DNA of 64,000 bases from Akkermansiaceae bacterium (GTDB lineage Bacteria > Verrucomicrobiota > Verrucomicrobiia > Verrucomicrobiales > Akkermansiaceae): the NCBI GenBank assembly GCA_024233115.1, contig JACKQB010000002.1:802022-866021 (forward strand), written 5' to 3'. The notes below the pieces were generated by a model. It did no database searches. It saw only the letters and a program-made list of their open reading frames with translations, and was not told the DNA's origin. This document shows, piece after piece, positions 1 through 9,572 of the stretch (position 1 is the first letter of the stretch; every line of letters begins with the position of its first letter). The translations under genes and the position numbers were made by a program.

Positions 1-178
1 TCGCAGAGATATCCATCCTACAACCGCATGAGCTACAGTGTGCAATGTGTTGTTCCGTCGCCTCGTCCATGAATTTTCTACAAGCTAGACAAGTAAAATC
101 ATTTTGGAAACACAAAAGGCTACCGACATTCTGACTTGCCGTGTCAACATTCTATCGCTCTACTGCTGAGCGTAATAT
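1..178. other. Upstream region without a recognised gene
   Basis: No convincing coding region or RNA gene is visible. It probably carries the promoter for the PilT-like gene that starts at its end; the last 60 bases are AT-rich compared with the gene, but no clear promoter boxes can be assigned. Confidence 0.3.
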
Positions 179-1231
179 ATGAGTGACTCCATCGATCAAC
201 TGGCGGCAGATGCCTTCCAAGCAGGTGCCTCGGATCTGTTTTTATGCCAAGACCAGGTGCCCCGGGTCCGGCTGGACAACGAGATCCAGGTGCCGGGGGC
301 ATCCGCACTCAGCTACGAAACCATGGCCGACTTCTGGAACCAGTGCCATGCCGACCCTGAACACACACACGAGAAGGATACCAGCCATGTGATCCAGGGC
401 GGGCGCCGACTACGCGTCAATCTCTATAAGTCACTTGGCCTACTCTCAGCCGTGCTCCGCCCGATCAAGGAGGAGATTCCAACTATGGATGCATTGGGCC
501 TCCCCCGGGAACTGATGATCAACTGGGCGTCCCGGAAATCCGGTCTCATCCTGATCACCGGGCCTACCGGCTCGGGAAAATCCACCACCATGGCATCCAT
601 GCTTCAATGGATCAACGAAAACCAGGCACGCCACATCATTACCATCGAGGACCCCATCGAGTATATCTTTGCTAACAAATTAAGCTATTTTTCCCAACGT
701 GAATTGCATGCTGACACCCTGTCCTTTGCTTCCGCGCTTCGCGCATCACTCAGGCAAAGCCCGGACATCATCCTGTTAGGCGAAATCCGGGACAAGGAAA
801 CGGCCAAGATTTCACTGCAAGCCGCGGAAACCGGCCACCTCGTCGTAGCCACACTGCACAGTTCCGGTGTTACCGACAGCTTGGAACGGCTTACCAACCT
901 CTTCCCCCCCGACTCCCGGGAGGGTTTGCTCAAGCTGCTCTCCAACCACCTTATCGGCATCCTCTCACAGCAACTCCTGCCCCGCAAACACGGCGGCCTC
1001 ATGCTCGCGGTCGAACACCTGCAGAATGAAGCAGCCACCCGCGCATGGATTCGCAACAGCAACCTCGCGGAAATAGCCGACCACATTAACCGCAACGATA
1101 ATGCGACGAACTGCTCCTTTGTCCGCTACCTCGTCGCAGCCGCCCAACAAGGCTTTGTCGAGGAGTCCACCGCCCGGCAGGCGGCACCCAATGCCCAGGA
1201 TTTCGACCGCCTGTTCCGAGGGATTTCCTAG
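179..1231 (+). CDS. PilT-like type IV pilus retraction ATPase (first of two paralogues)
   Basis: This 350-aa protein has the layout of a PilT/PilU secretion ATPase: an N-terminal PAS-like half, a Walker A GPTGSGKST at about residues 128-136, the acidic Asp box around IEDPIEYIF, a Walker B-like stretch ending in GEIRD near residue 205, and the His box TGHLVVATLHS near 220. Family members are hexameric cytoplasmic motors that retract type IV pili and drive twitching. A second paralogue begins 30 bp downstream, so the two are probably co-transcribed, as in pilT/pilU pairs. Its N-terminal half is the more divergent of the two, which suits a PilU-like accessory role, but that is inference. Confidence 0.88.
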   Translation: MSDSIDQLAADAFQAGASDLFLCQDQVPRVRLDNEIQVPGASALSYETMADFWNQCHADPEHTHEKDTSHVIQGGRRLRVNLYKSLGLLSAVLRPIKEEIPTMDALGLPRELMINWASRKSGLILITGPTGSGKSTTMASMLQWINENQARHIITIEDPIEYIFANKLSYFSQRELHADTLSFASALRASLRQSPDIILLGEIRDKETAKISLQAAETGHLVVATLHSSGVTDSLERLTNLFPPDSREGLLKLLSNHLIGILSQQLLPRKHGGLMLAVEHLQNEAATRAWIRNSNLAEIADHINRNDNATNCSFVRYLVAAAQQGFVEESTARQAAPNAQDFDRLFRGIS

Positions 1232-1261
1232 CCCACCATCCTACCCAACATTCCAGCAACT

Positions 1262-2329
1262 ATGAGCGATGCTATCAGCGAAGTAAAAAATGTCACCGAC
1301 TACCTGCGGGTATGCGTCGAGCTAGGCGGCTCCGACTTGCATTTGTCAAGTGGGGCACCACCCGCCGCGCGGGTCGATGGCGTGTTAAAGGCGCTTGAGG
1401 ACTTTTGCCTGTCCGATGAAGTCACCAAGTTCCTCATCATGGACACCCTCACGGAATCCCAGCGGGCTGAGTTGGAAAAGAACTGGGAGCTCGACTACGC
1501 CATCCAGGTCTCCGACATCGGCCGGTTCCGGGGCAATGTCCACTACATCCGTGGCCACATCGAAGCGTCATTCCGCCATATCCCAATCGACATCCCCAGT
1601 CTCGCGGCTCTCGGCCACTACCCGATCATTGAAAAGATCTGTCAGCTCCGCCGTGGTCTTGTCCTGCTCACCGGAATGACCGGCTCCGGCAAATCAACCA
1701 CGCTGGCATCCATGGTCAAACGGATTTCTGAAACCCGGTCCGGAGTCATCATCACCATCGAGGACCCTATCGAATTTATCTACCCCCATCTCTCCTGCCT
1801 GGTGAAACAACGGGAAGTGGGGACCGATACCAGGTCATTCCCAACCGCCCTCAGGCAAGCCCTCAGGCAGGACCCCGATGTAATCATCGTTTCCGAGCTC
1901 AGGGACCTCGAAACCATTCGCATCGCTCTCACCGCAGCGGAAACCGGGCACCTGGTGATCGCCACCTTGCACACCCTCGACGCACCTCAGAGCGTCGATC
2001 GCCTGGTCGATGTCTTCCCCCCGGACCAGCAGCAGCAAATCATCGCCCAGCTGGCGAATGTGCTGGAAGCCATTGTCTCACAACGCCTGATCATGCGCAG
2101 CGATGGCCAGGGACGGGTCATGGCCTCGGAAGTCCTCCGCATGAACCATGGTCTACGCACCTGCATCCGGGAGCGAAAAATCGAACAAGTCGTGGGGCTG
2201 ATGGAGATTGGACATGCCGAAGGGATGCACACCATTGATGAATCACTCGCCCAGCTCCTCCAGATGAATCAAATCACCCACGAGGAAGTAACCTTTAACT
2301 GTCGCGATCGAAAACGTTTCGAACGTTAA
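1262..2329 (+). CDS. pilT: PilT family twitching motility ATPase
   Basis: This 355-aa protein is a more typical PilT. It starts with a conserved segment (SDLHLSSG) found in PilT N-terminal domains, then Walker A GMTGSGKST near residue 140, Asp box ITIEDPIEFIYPH, Walker B DVIIVSELRD, and His box TGHLVIATLHT. It should act as the ATPase that powers pilus retraction at the inner membrane. It lies 30 bp behind the first paralogue and 49 bp before a small membrane protein on the same strand. No pilin or assembly genes are in the window, so the machine it serves must be encoded elsewhere. Confidence 0.92.
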   Translation: MSDAISEVKNVTDYLRVCVELGGSDLHLSSGAPPAARVDGVLKALEDFCLSDEVTKFLIMDTLTESQRAELEKNWELDYAIQVSDIGRFRGNVHYIRGHIEASFRHIPIDIPSLAALGHYPIIEKICQLRRGLVLLTGMTGSGKSTTLASMVKRISETRSGVIITIEDPIEFIYPHLSCLVKQREVGTDTRSFPTALRQALRQDPDVIIVSELRDLETIRIALTAAETGHLVIATLHTLDAPQSVDRLVDVFPPDQQQQIIAQLANVLEAIVSQRLIMRSDGQGRVMASEVLRMNHGLRTCIRERKIEQVVGLMEIGHAEGMHTIDESLAQLLQMNQITHEEVTFNCRDRKRFER

Positions 2330-2378
2330 CCCCCGTAACAACTAACATTTTCACCAACACAAACCAAATTCCCGACCC

Positions 2379-3155
2379 ATGGCAACGACCCAAGTACACT
2401 ACAGCGAGTATATCAAACAGGGGCTTTTCATTATCGTCGTGATCGCCCTGGCCCTCTTTGGAGTCAAGAGCTGTCGCAAGTACCAGCAAAAAAGAGCCGT
2501 CATCGTGGAGCTGAGCTCCAATGCCAGCGAGTCGGCTGCCTACGAACAATTCTACGCTGAGAACGCGCAATCCAATCTCTACAAATCGATGCACCAAATG
2601 TATCTTGGCGTTCAGCTCGGCCTCACACCGGCTGAGATTCTTGCCTCGGTCATGGAAGTCGACGACACGTTCTTTTCCACGGAAAAAGATGAGGAGCTGC
2701 CGATCCGCCAGGTGTTGATCCGTGATGCCCTTCTTAGCAATTACGACAACTGTGTGAAGCTCGCCATCTTCGAGGATGCCAACAACATCGAACAGCTCGC
2801 CGATGGCCAGCCACCGACGATTCAAAGCGGGCCTGCGACCGGGGAAAAAGCCACACTCCAGCAAATCATCCCCGGCTCGGTCCTGCCGGGTGTCGATAAG
2901 CTGCTCCCCAACCTGGTCATCAGCCCGCCACAGGAAGTGTCCAGCGAAGCCAAAGCCACATCCTTTGATGACTTCAAGATTGCTCGCGCTAAAAAACTTG
3001 CCCAGGACCTGGCCAACGCAGGTCTGATAGAACGTGATGCCCACAAAAAAATCGTCGAGTTCTACGACCGGGTGAGCACCACCGTAACCACCCCTGAAGT
3101 CCCCACCCCAGAGGCTCCACCATCACCGAAGACCCCGCCGGTCCCCACGCCTTGA
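2379..3155 (+). CDS. Hypothetical single-span membrane protein behind pilT
   Basis: The 258-aa product has a hydrophobic stretch at about residues 14-30 (GLFIIVVIALALFGVKS) and then a long soluble region, so it is probably anchored with its bulk on one side of the membrane. The C-terminus is a Pro/Thr-rich tail (repeated PxTPE and PPSPKTPP-like units). I do not recognise a family. Its position right after two pilus ATPases on the same strand suggests a role with pilus function, but nothing in the sequence proves it. Confidence 0.7.
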   Translation: MATTQVHYSEYIKQGLFIIVVIALALFGVKSCRKYQQKRAVIVELSSNASESAAYEQFYAENAQSNLYKSMHQMYLGVQLGLTPAEILASVMEVDDTFFSTEKDEELPIRQVLIRDALLSNYDNCVKLAIFEDANNIEQLADGQPPTIQSGPATGEKATLQQIIPGSVLPGVDKLLPNLVISPPQEVSSEAKATSFDDFKIARAKKLAQDLANAGLIERDAHKKIVEFYDRVSTTVTTPEVPTPEAPPSPKTPPVPTP

Positions 3156-3181
3156 AAAAGAACTTCCTTATCCCCGGTGCC

Positions 3182-3940
3182 CTAGCCTTTTTCCTTCAGC
3201 CATTTGTTGAAGAATCTTTCGCCTTGCAGCCTTGATTCATCCGCCCTTGACGGGCCAAAGGCATCAGCATCCGCAGACGCTGGACGTTTCATCAACTTGA
3301 TTTTCATATCGCTCTTTTTACCCGCCCGCACAAGATGCAGGGTGATCATGTCATCGGGTTGCTTGGATTGGATGTATTCACTGAATTTCAGCACCGTGTC
3401 CATGCCTATCACCATCCCCATCCGCCCTTGAATACCACCACCGATTCGTGGCGCTTTGGCTTTCCCGAGCTTACTGAAGTCAAGATCATCGACCCCTAAC
3501 ACCACATCCCCCACTTTCAAGCCCGCCTTGGCAGCCGGTGTATCGGGCAGCACCAGTCGAACCCGGATTCCCGGCCGGGCCGGCTCACCTTGTTTGCCCG
3601 GGACTATGAACTCCTCCATGCTGATACCGACAAAGCCCTTGCCGCGTCCGTATTGACGCTGGATCACCATTTCCTTCATCAGCGTGTAGCACCGCGTCTT
3701 GGCTTCCGGCTCTTCCAGCGCCTTCCACGTGCGATGTAATATCTCGGGTGCGACCTGCAGGTTTGTTTCCGCCCACTTGTGAAGCTCGGCGTATGCCTTT
3801 TCACGCTCTTCATAACGATCCGCTGATAGGTGTGGTAAAATACCCTTCGGGATTTCACTCTCAGCTGAAGCTCCCACAGACATCCATGCAGCTAGAACAA
3901 CGTGAATCGAAATGCGAAGACCAATGAACTTTGATGTCAT
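3182..3940 (-). CDS. Secreted PDZ-domain protein
   Basis: Starting at the ATG at 3940 gives a 252-aa protein with a signal-peptide-like start (MTSKFIGLRISIHVVLAAWMS ends near ASA). The middle has a PDZ-like core: GIRVRLVLPDTPAAKAGLKVGDVVLGVDD, followed by a segment with MITLHLVRAGK, the usual closing strands of a PDZ fold. PDZ domains of this kind bind C-terminal peptides and often sit in periplasmic proteases; no protease triad is visible here, so it is likely a binding or scaffold protein. An in-frame upstream ATG would add 16 residues and remove the clean signal peptide. Confidence 0.8.
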   Translation of the reverse strand: MTSKFIGLRISIHVVLAAWMSVGASAESEIPKGILPHLSADRYEEREKAYAELHKWAETNLQVAPEILHRTWKALEEPEAKTRCYTLMKEMVIQRQYGRGKGFVGISMEEFIVPGKQGEPARPGIRVRLVLPDTPAAKAGLKVGDVVLGVDDLDFSKLGKAKAPRIGGGIQGRMGMVIGMDTVLKFSEYIQSKQPDDMITLHLVRAGKKSDMKIKLMKRPASADADAFGPSRADESRLQGERFFNKWLKEKG

Positions 3941-4016
3941 AGGTGGCCAATGTAGCGGAATACCGCAGAAATGCAACCTATCTCCCACGCCCGGTGGAAC
4001 AAAATCAACACGCCGC

Positions 4017-4430
4017 TCATGTGAATTTACCCAGCATGGGCAATGATCCCCGGAACCGGAAGAGCAGCACCAGGGAGATCACCATGGTGACCACCGCCAT
4101 GATGAACAGCACCGGACCGCCCCCGTAATCCACCCCGATCACGGATAGGTGGGTTACGATCGCCCCTGCCATCGTCCCAACAGCCATCAATGAGCCGACC
4201 GCAATTGCAGCAGGTTTTTTCATCAACAGGAGTACGGCAGTCACCAACTCCACCACGCCGGAACCTATCCGCATCAGTGCCTCCAGGGAGTCGTCCCCGA
4301 TCACGGCCTCTGATAGCATGGAAAAGAGTTTCACGGATTCCTCGGCTCCGGTGAATTTGAAAAACAAGGTCTGAAGGAGGATGAGCGCCACAATCACACG
4401 TAGGATCAAAAAGAAGACGGGCTTTTTCAT
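4017..4430 (-). CDS. DoxX-like membrane protein
   Basis: A 137-aa protein with four predicted membrane helices, starting MKKPVFFLILRVIVALILLQTLFFKFTG. The pattern of a K-F-T-G after helix 1, an R-I-G-x-G-V-V-E-L in helix 2, and short loops is that of the DoxX/DoxD-like family of small inner-membrane proteins. Functions in this family are poorly defined; some members are linked to thiosulfate or redox processes. It stands between the PDZ protein and nadC, all on the minus strand, with gaps of about 60-75 bp. Confidence 0.75.
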   Translation of the reverse strand: MKKPVFFLILRVIVALILLQTLFFKFTGAEESVKLFSMLSEAVIGDDSLEALMRIGSGVVELVTAVLLLMKKPAAIAVGSLMAVGTMAGAIVTHLSVIGVDYGGGPVLFIMAVVTMVISLVLLFRFRGSLPMLGKFT

Positions 4431-4490
4431 AGGGGCTGGTTGACGGGTTGTTGGTAGGAGGCAGATCGCCGCACTTTATTGCATGAACTG

Positions 4491-5357
4491 TTATTTAAAC
4501 TCCAGCGACAGATCGAGCGCGACGGCTGAGTGTGTCAATGCACCCACCGAGATGAAGTCGACACCTGTCTGGGCGATACCGGCAATCGTCGACAGATTCA
4601 CTCCCCCACTGGCCTCCAGCAGGACTTTCGATTTTGCCGCATCACGCATCGCCACCGCCTGCCGCATCGTCGCGTTGTCCATGTTGTCCAGCAGGATGTA
4701 ATCAACGCCTTCCAGTCCAAGGAATTGCCCGACTTGTTGCAGTGTGTCTGTTTCCAGCTCCACTTCAACGCCGGGGCGATCTTCATGCAGCCGGTCAATG
4801 GCGTCCTGCAAGGCATTCAACTTGTTTTCCGCCATCAGATGGTTGTCCTTTACCATCGCCCGGTCATACAAACCCATCCGGTGGTTGGTCCCCCCCCCCG
4901 CTACCACGGCCGCCTTTTCCAGGGCGCGCCAGCCCGGCGTCGTTTTGCGGGTATCGAGTACCCTGGCTTTCGTCCCGCGTATCAGGGCCACATACTCGCG
5001 TGTCTGGGTGGCTATACCCGACAGCCTTTGGAGAAAATTCAGCGCGGTCCGCTCCGCGGTAAGAATCGATCGCGCGGAACCGCTGATCTCCAGCACGTGG
5101 TCGCCGTAATTGAGCACGTCCCCGTCTTGCTTGAGTCCGACCAGTTCCAGCCCGGGGTCGATCCGGTGGAACACCTCCCTGGCGGTAGCCATTCCCGCCA
5201 ATATCCCCTCAGCCTTGGCATGGATGTAGGAGCTTGATTTTCTTTCCCCGGGCACAAAATACACCGACGTCACATCCCCCGTCTTCAGGTCTTCCCCGAT
5301 ATCCTCAAGAAGGGCCAGGTCGATCAACGCACTGGTTACTTCACAAATTCTGCTCAT
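4491..5357 (-). CDS. nadC: Nicotinate-nucleotide pyrophosphorylase (carboxylating)
   Basis: This is quinolinate phosphoribosyltransferase, which converts quinolinate and PRPP to nicotinate mononucleotide, CO2 and PPi in de novo NAD synthesis. The 288-aa length is normal. Diagnostic stretches include LEDIGEDLKTGDVTS near the N-terminus, AERTALNFLQRLSGIAT, the LDTRKTTPG motif with its PRPP-binding Arg and Lys, GGGTNHRMGL, and the barrel end with EASGGV and ISVGALTHS. I prefer the ATG at 5357 (MSRICEV) over the one at 5369 because family alignments start close to it; the difference is four residues. Confidence 0.95.
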   Translation of the reverse strand: MSRICEVTSALIDLALLEDIGEDLKTGDVTSVYFVPGERKSSSYIHAKAEGILAGMATAREVFHRIDPGLELVGLKQDGDVLNYGDHVLEISGSARSILTAERTALNFLQRLSGIATQTREYVALIRGTKARVLDTRKTTPGWRALEKAAVVAGGGTNHRMGLYDRAMVKDNHLMAENKLNALQDAIDRLHEDRPGVEVELETDTLQQVGQFLGLEGVDYILLDNMDNATMRQAVAMRDAAKSKVLLEASGGVNLSTIAGIAQTGVDFISVGALTHSAVALDLSLEFK

Positions 5358-5553
5358 GGCCATGATCATTGGCTATTCCCGGCCTCTTGACAACCTTCAA
5401 GAATGGCCGGTAGTGCAGGGTGCCCGTTTTTCAAACTGCTATTTTTGATAGTAGATGAAGGAAGGAATGATTCCATTGCGCGCAATACGCGTATTCGAAC
5501 CGGTTTAAAATTCTGTTGTCAATCCCCTGAATTCTGGCAGAAACCTGCCCGCG

Positions 5554-7521
5554 ATGCTTGCCGTGCAAAACCTACATATCGAATTCGGTGCGAGGGTCAT
5601 CTTTAAAGACCTCTCGTTCACTGTGCATCCGAAGGAGCGGATCGCGTTCGCCGGGCACAACGGCGCGGGCAAATCCACCCTGATGAAGTGTATCGCCGGC
5701 ATCCTCAAGCCGAATGGCGGCAGGCTGGTCAAACCCAAGCACTGCGACGTCGGCTACCTGCCCCAGGAGGGAATTCATATTAAAAACATCACCCTCTGGG
5801 ATGAAGTGGAGTCGGCCTTTGCCGAAACCCGCGACCTGCAAAGGGAAATCGACTCACTGGCCGAAAAACTGCACCACCTCGACCCCCGGTCCGCCCCCTA
5901 CTCGGACCTGCTTCACGACATCGGCGATCTGGAACTCAAGCTCGAAGCCGCCAACCCGGGGACGATCAAACCCAAGATGGAGTCGGTGCTCACCGGCCTT
6001 GGTTTCCGGCGCAGTGACTTCACCCGCGACTGCGGTGAGTTCTCCGGCGGCTGGCAGATGCGGATCGCACTTGCCAAACTACTGCTGACCCAGCCACAAA
6101 TCCTGCTCCTGGACGAGCCGACCAACCACCTTGACATCGATTCGCAAAAGTGGATGGAAAGCTACCTGGTCAACTATCCGGGGGCCATCCTGATCATTTC
6201 CCACGACCTCGCGCTGCTCGATATGCTTACCAAGCGGACCATTGCCTTCCACCACGGCCGGGCCGAGGAATACGCGGGCAACTACTCATTTTACGTCAAG
6301 GAATCCGTCCTCCGCAAAGAAATTCTCGTCAAGCAGTACAAAGCCCAGCAGCGTGAGGTCAAACAGATCCAGGATTTCATCGACCGCTTCCGCGCCAAGG
6401 CAACCAAGGCCAAGCAGGTGCAAAGCCGGATCAAGCAGTTGGAAAAAATCGAACTGATCGAGATCGAGCAGGATGATGCGGTGATGAGTTTCCGTTTCCC
6501 TGACCCTCCGGCGTCCGGCCACAGCGTTGCCGTATTGGAAAACGCCAGCAAGGCCTACGGTAAGGTCAATATTTTCCAGGACTTCAACTTTGAAATCACC
6601 CGCGGCGAACGCATCGCCATCGTCGGACCTAACGGCGCGGGGAAATCCACCTTCTGCCGACTCATCACCGGCCAGGAAGAGCCCGACAGCGGGGTGCATC
6701 GTTTCGGGCACAAAGCAGCCGCCTCGTTTTTCTCCCAAAACCACGCCGATGAGCTCGATCCGGACATCACCGTGCTCGAGTGCGCGGAAAAAGCCGCATC
6801 ACGTGAAAACGCGCCCCTGGCCCGTAACCTCCTGGGCTGTTTCCTGTTCCGTGGCGACGACGTCTTTAAGAAAGTAGGCATCCTCTCCGGCGGTGAACGG
6901 TCGCGCGTCGCCCTCGTCTGCATGCTGCTTCGCCCTGCCAACTTCCTCATTCTCGACGAACCCACCAACCACCTCGATATCCAGTCGCAGGAGGTGTTGC
7001 AAAACGCCCTGCGCGATTACCCGGGCTCCTACCTCATCGTTTCCCACAACCGCTCGTTCCTTGACCCGATCGTAACCAAGACACTCGAGTTCCGCCAGGG
7101 TCATCCTCCAAGGATGTTTGCTGGCAACATCACTTACTACCTCGAAAAAGTCGAGGAGGAGAGAAACGCCGCAAGGGGGGTGGCAACGACTACGGCCAAA
7201 GCAGTGCATTCCGGTCCAGCTTCGAACGCCAACCGCAAGGAGCAGCGCAAGGCGGAAGCCGCGCTACGGCAGAAGCGCAACGATGTGCTCAAACCACTGC
7301 AAGCCGAACTGGAAGCGTTGGAAAACAGTATTTCCGAATTCGAGGCCGCGCAGAGCGCCCTGACACATCACATGTCCGACCCAGCCACTGCCGGGGATGC
7401 CGAAAAAATGCAGCAGGCATCATCCGCCTACCAGGCGCTTTCCGAGAAATTGGAAAACGCCTTCACCCAATGGGGCGAGCTCAATGACAAGATCGAAAAG
7501 CTCGAAGCCGAGCTAGGCTAG
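5554..7521 (+). CDS. ABC-F family ATPase (Uup-like)
   Basis: This 655-aa protein has two ABC ATPase domains in one chain and no membrane segments. Domain 1 has Walker A GHNGAGKST and signature FSGGWQMR; domain 2 has GPNGAGKST and LSGGERSR. Both carry the LLDEPTNHLD / ILDEPTNHLD Walker B typical of ABC-F proteins. A basic linker rich in Lys and Gln joins them, and the C-terminus is a coiled coil (about residues 560-655) as in Uup. ABC-F proteins act on ribosomes or DNA rather than transporting solutes. It is transcribed away from nadC. Confidence 0.92.
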   Translation: MLAVQNLHIEFGARVIFKDLSFTVHPKERIAFAGHNGAGKSTLMKCIAGILKPNGGRLVKPKHCDVGYLPQEGIHIKNITLWDEVESAFAETRDLQREIDSLAEKLHHLDPRSAPYSDLLHDIGDLELKLEAANPGTIKPKMESVLTGLGFRRSDFTRDCGEFSGGWQMRIALAKLLLTQPQILLLDEPTNHLDIDSQKWMESYLVNYPGAILIISHDLALLDMLTKRTIAFHHGRAEEYAGNYSFYVKESVLRKEILVKQYKAQQREVKQIQDFIDRFRAKATKAKQVQSRIKQLEKIELIEIEQDDAVMSFRFPDPPASGHSVAVLENASKAYGKVNIFQDFNFEITRGERIAIVGPNGAGKSTFCRLITGQEEPDSGVHRFGHKAAASFFSQNHADELDPDITVLECAEKAASRENAPLARNLLGCFLFRGDDVFKKVGILSGGERSRVALVCMLLRPANFLILDEPTNHLDIQSQEVLQNALRDYPGSYLIVSHNRSFLDPIVTKTLEFRQGHPPRMFAGNITYYLEKVEEERNAARGVATTTAKAVHSGPASNANRKEQRKAEAALRQKRNDVLKPLQAELEALENSISEFEAAQSALTHHMSDPATAGDAEKMQQASSAYQALSEKLENAFTQWGELNDKIEKLEAELG

Positions 7522-7525
7522 GGAG

Positions 7526-7545
7526 GGTGGACAATCCTGTCCACC
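7526..7545 (+). terminator. Perfect 8-bp hairpin after the ABC-F gene
   Basis: GGTGGACA and TGTCCACC flank a 4-base loop, 5 bp past the stop codon. There is no run of T behind it, so it may only stabilise the transcript end or act as a weak terminator between convergent genes. Confidence 0.4.
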
Positions 7546-7618
7546 GGCAACCCAGGAATGATGCGGACAGGCCCCTCCTTCGCGTGAAGCTATGCGGGCA
7601 AGCTCTCCGAACTACTCC

Positions 7619-9316
7619 CTAGAACTTATCCGTCACCGCACCGGTCGAGGCCGATGTCACGGTGTGGGCATACTTGGCCAGCACACCACGCTTGTAACGA
7701 GGCTCGTAAGGCTGCCATCTGGCTTTTCGCGCCGCCCATTCCTCATCCGTGAGATTGGCACTGATGCTGTTGCCTACGGCATCGATCGTGATCTCGTCGC
7801 CGTCTTCAAGCAAACCAATCGGACCACCGACGTGGGCTTCAGGTGTGATATGACCGACAACAAACCCGTGGCTACCACCGGAGAAACGACCGTCAGTGAT
7901 CAAGGCCACCTTGTCACCAAGGCCACGTCCCATCACGGCACTGGTCGGCCCTAACATCTCGCGCATGCCGGGACCGCCCTTCGGTCCTTCGCGGCGAATA
8001 ACAATGACATTGCCATCGACGATTTTACCCTCAAGGATGGCGATCATCGCGTCTTCTTCACAATCGAAGACGCGGGCACTACCGGTGAAACTGCTTCCCT
8101 CTTTCCCGGTGATCTTGGCAACAGCACCCTCTGGAGCAAGATTTCCGTAGAGGATACGCAGGTGACTGTCTTTTTTGATCGGGTTGTCCAAGGGGCGGAT
8201 GATGTCCTGGTCAACGGGGTATTCAATCGGGGAATTGGCCAGGTTTTCAGCGAGGGTCTTACCGGTGACCGTCAAGCAGTCGCCATGCAGAAGCCCCGCC
8301 TTAAGAAGCATCTTCATCAACGGCACGGTGCCGCCGATTTTCACCAGGTCCGCCATGACATACTTGCCACTTGGTTTCAGGTCGGCGAGCATGGGGACGT
8401 TTTTGCCGATTTCCGTGAAGTCGTCGATACTAAGTTCCACATCACAGGCATGAGCCATGGCGAGCAGGTGCAGCACGGCATTGGTGGAGCCACCGAGGGC
8501 GATAACAACGGTGATCGCGTTTTCAAAGGCCTTCCGGGTCAGGATGTCGCGAGGACGGATCCCCTTGTCCATCATATTCAAAACAGCAGCACCGGCATCA
8601 AAACAATCCCTCATCTTGTCCTCGCCAACGGCATCCTGGGCAGAACTGTTAGGAAGTGACATCCCGAGCGCCTCGATGGCACTCGCCATGGTGTTGGCGG
8701 TGTACATGCCACCACACGAACCCTCCCCGGGAATGGCATTTTCTTCGACAGCCCGGAGTTCTTCATCAGAATACTCGCCGGCTGCATGTTTGCCAACGGC
8801 TTCGAAAACGGAAACGATATCGAGGTCTTTATCCTCCCCCTTGATGCTGGTGCAACCGGGAAGAATCGTGCCTCCGTAGACAAAGATGCCGGGACGATTC
8901 AGTCGGGCCAGTGCCATGATGCAGCCAGGCATGTTTTTATCACAGCCCCCGATGGCGACCACGCCGTCCATGCCTTCACAGCCAATGACGGTCTCGATGG
9001 AATCGGCGATCACCTCGCGGGAAACAAGTGAGTACTTCATGCCCTCGGTCCCCATGGAAATACCGTCGGAGATGGTGATTGTGTTAAAAATGACGGATTT
9101 TCCACCCGCGGCATCCACGCCTTTGGCCGATTCAAGTGCCAACCGGTCAATGTGGACGTTGCAGGGCGTGACCTGGCTCCAGGTGGATGCCACACCAACT
9201 TGCGGTTTATCGAAATCTTCGTTGTTGAAACCGACGGCATGCATCATCGCACGACTCGGTGCACGATCAGGGCCATCAAATACTTGTGAGGAGAATGGGC
9301 GACGACAATCAGACAT
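7619..9316 (-). CDS. ilvD: Dihydroxy-acid dehydratase
   Basis: The 565-aa enzyme dehydrates 2,3-dihydroxy-3-methyl(ethyl) acids to 2-oxo acids in valine and isoleucine synthesis. It has the IlvD/Edd hallmarks: GCDKNMPGC with two Fe-S cysteines, the GEGSCGGMYTANTM loop with the third cysteine and acid, GGSTNAVLHLLA, and the C-terminal TDGRFSGGSHG active-site segment. The length and end (GAVTDKF) match the short IlvD type. It stands alone between convergent and divergent neighbours, so it is probably monocistronic. Confidence 0.96.
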   Translation of the reverse strand: MSDCRRPFSSQVFDGPDRAPSRAMMHAVGFNNEDFDKPQVGVASTWSQVTPCNVHIDRLALESAKGVDAAGGKSVIFNTITISDGISMGTEGMKYSLVSREVIADSIETVIGCEGMDGVVAIGGCDKNMPGCIMALARLNRPGIFVYGGTILPGCTSIKGEDKDLDIVSVFEAVGKHAAGEYSDEELRAVEENAIPGEGSCGGMYTANTMASAIEALGMSLPNSSAQDAVGEDKMRDCFDAGAAVLNMMDKGIRPRDILTRKAFENAITVVIALGGSTNAVLHLLAMAHACDVELSIDDFTEIGKNVPMLADLKPSGKYVMADLVKIGGTVPLMKMLLKAGLLHGDCLTVTGKTLAENLANSPIEYPVDQDIIRPLDNPIKKDSHLRILYGNLAPEGAVAKITGKEGSSFTGSARVFDCEEDAMIAILEGKIVDGNVIVIRREGPKGGPGMREMLGPTSAVMGRGLGDKVALITDGRFSGGSHGFVVGHITPEAHVGGPIGLLEDGDEITIDAVGNSISANLTDEEWAARKARWQPYEPRYKRGVLAKYAHTVTSASTGAVTDKF

Positions 9317-9572
9317 GCGCTGTTGCTAATGGATCATAGTCCAATTGTAAATAGGTAATTGTGCGTGCTTCCTTTCCTTCTATCCATCACCATTTCCCCG
9401 CCCGTTTCCTGCCGCCCGATGAAGTCAATGCGTTGATTATTTTAAGAAAAACATGGGAGAAAACCCGCTGGACATCGTATCGTCTGAAGCGGGACGCGCC
9501 GTTTGCATGCAGACGGCAACCTTCCCTGGGGAAATTTCTCAAACCGTCCTGCCGACACCGAAACAACACAAC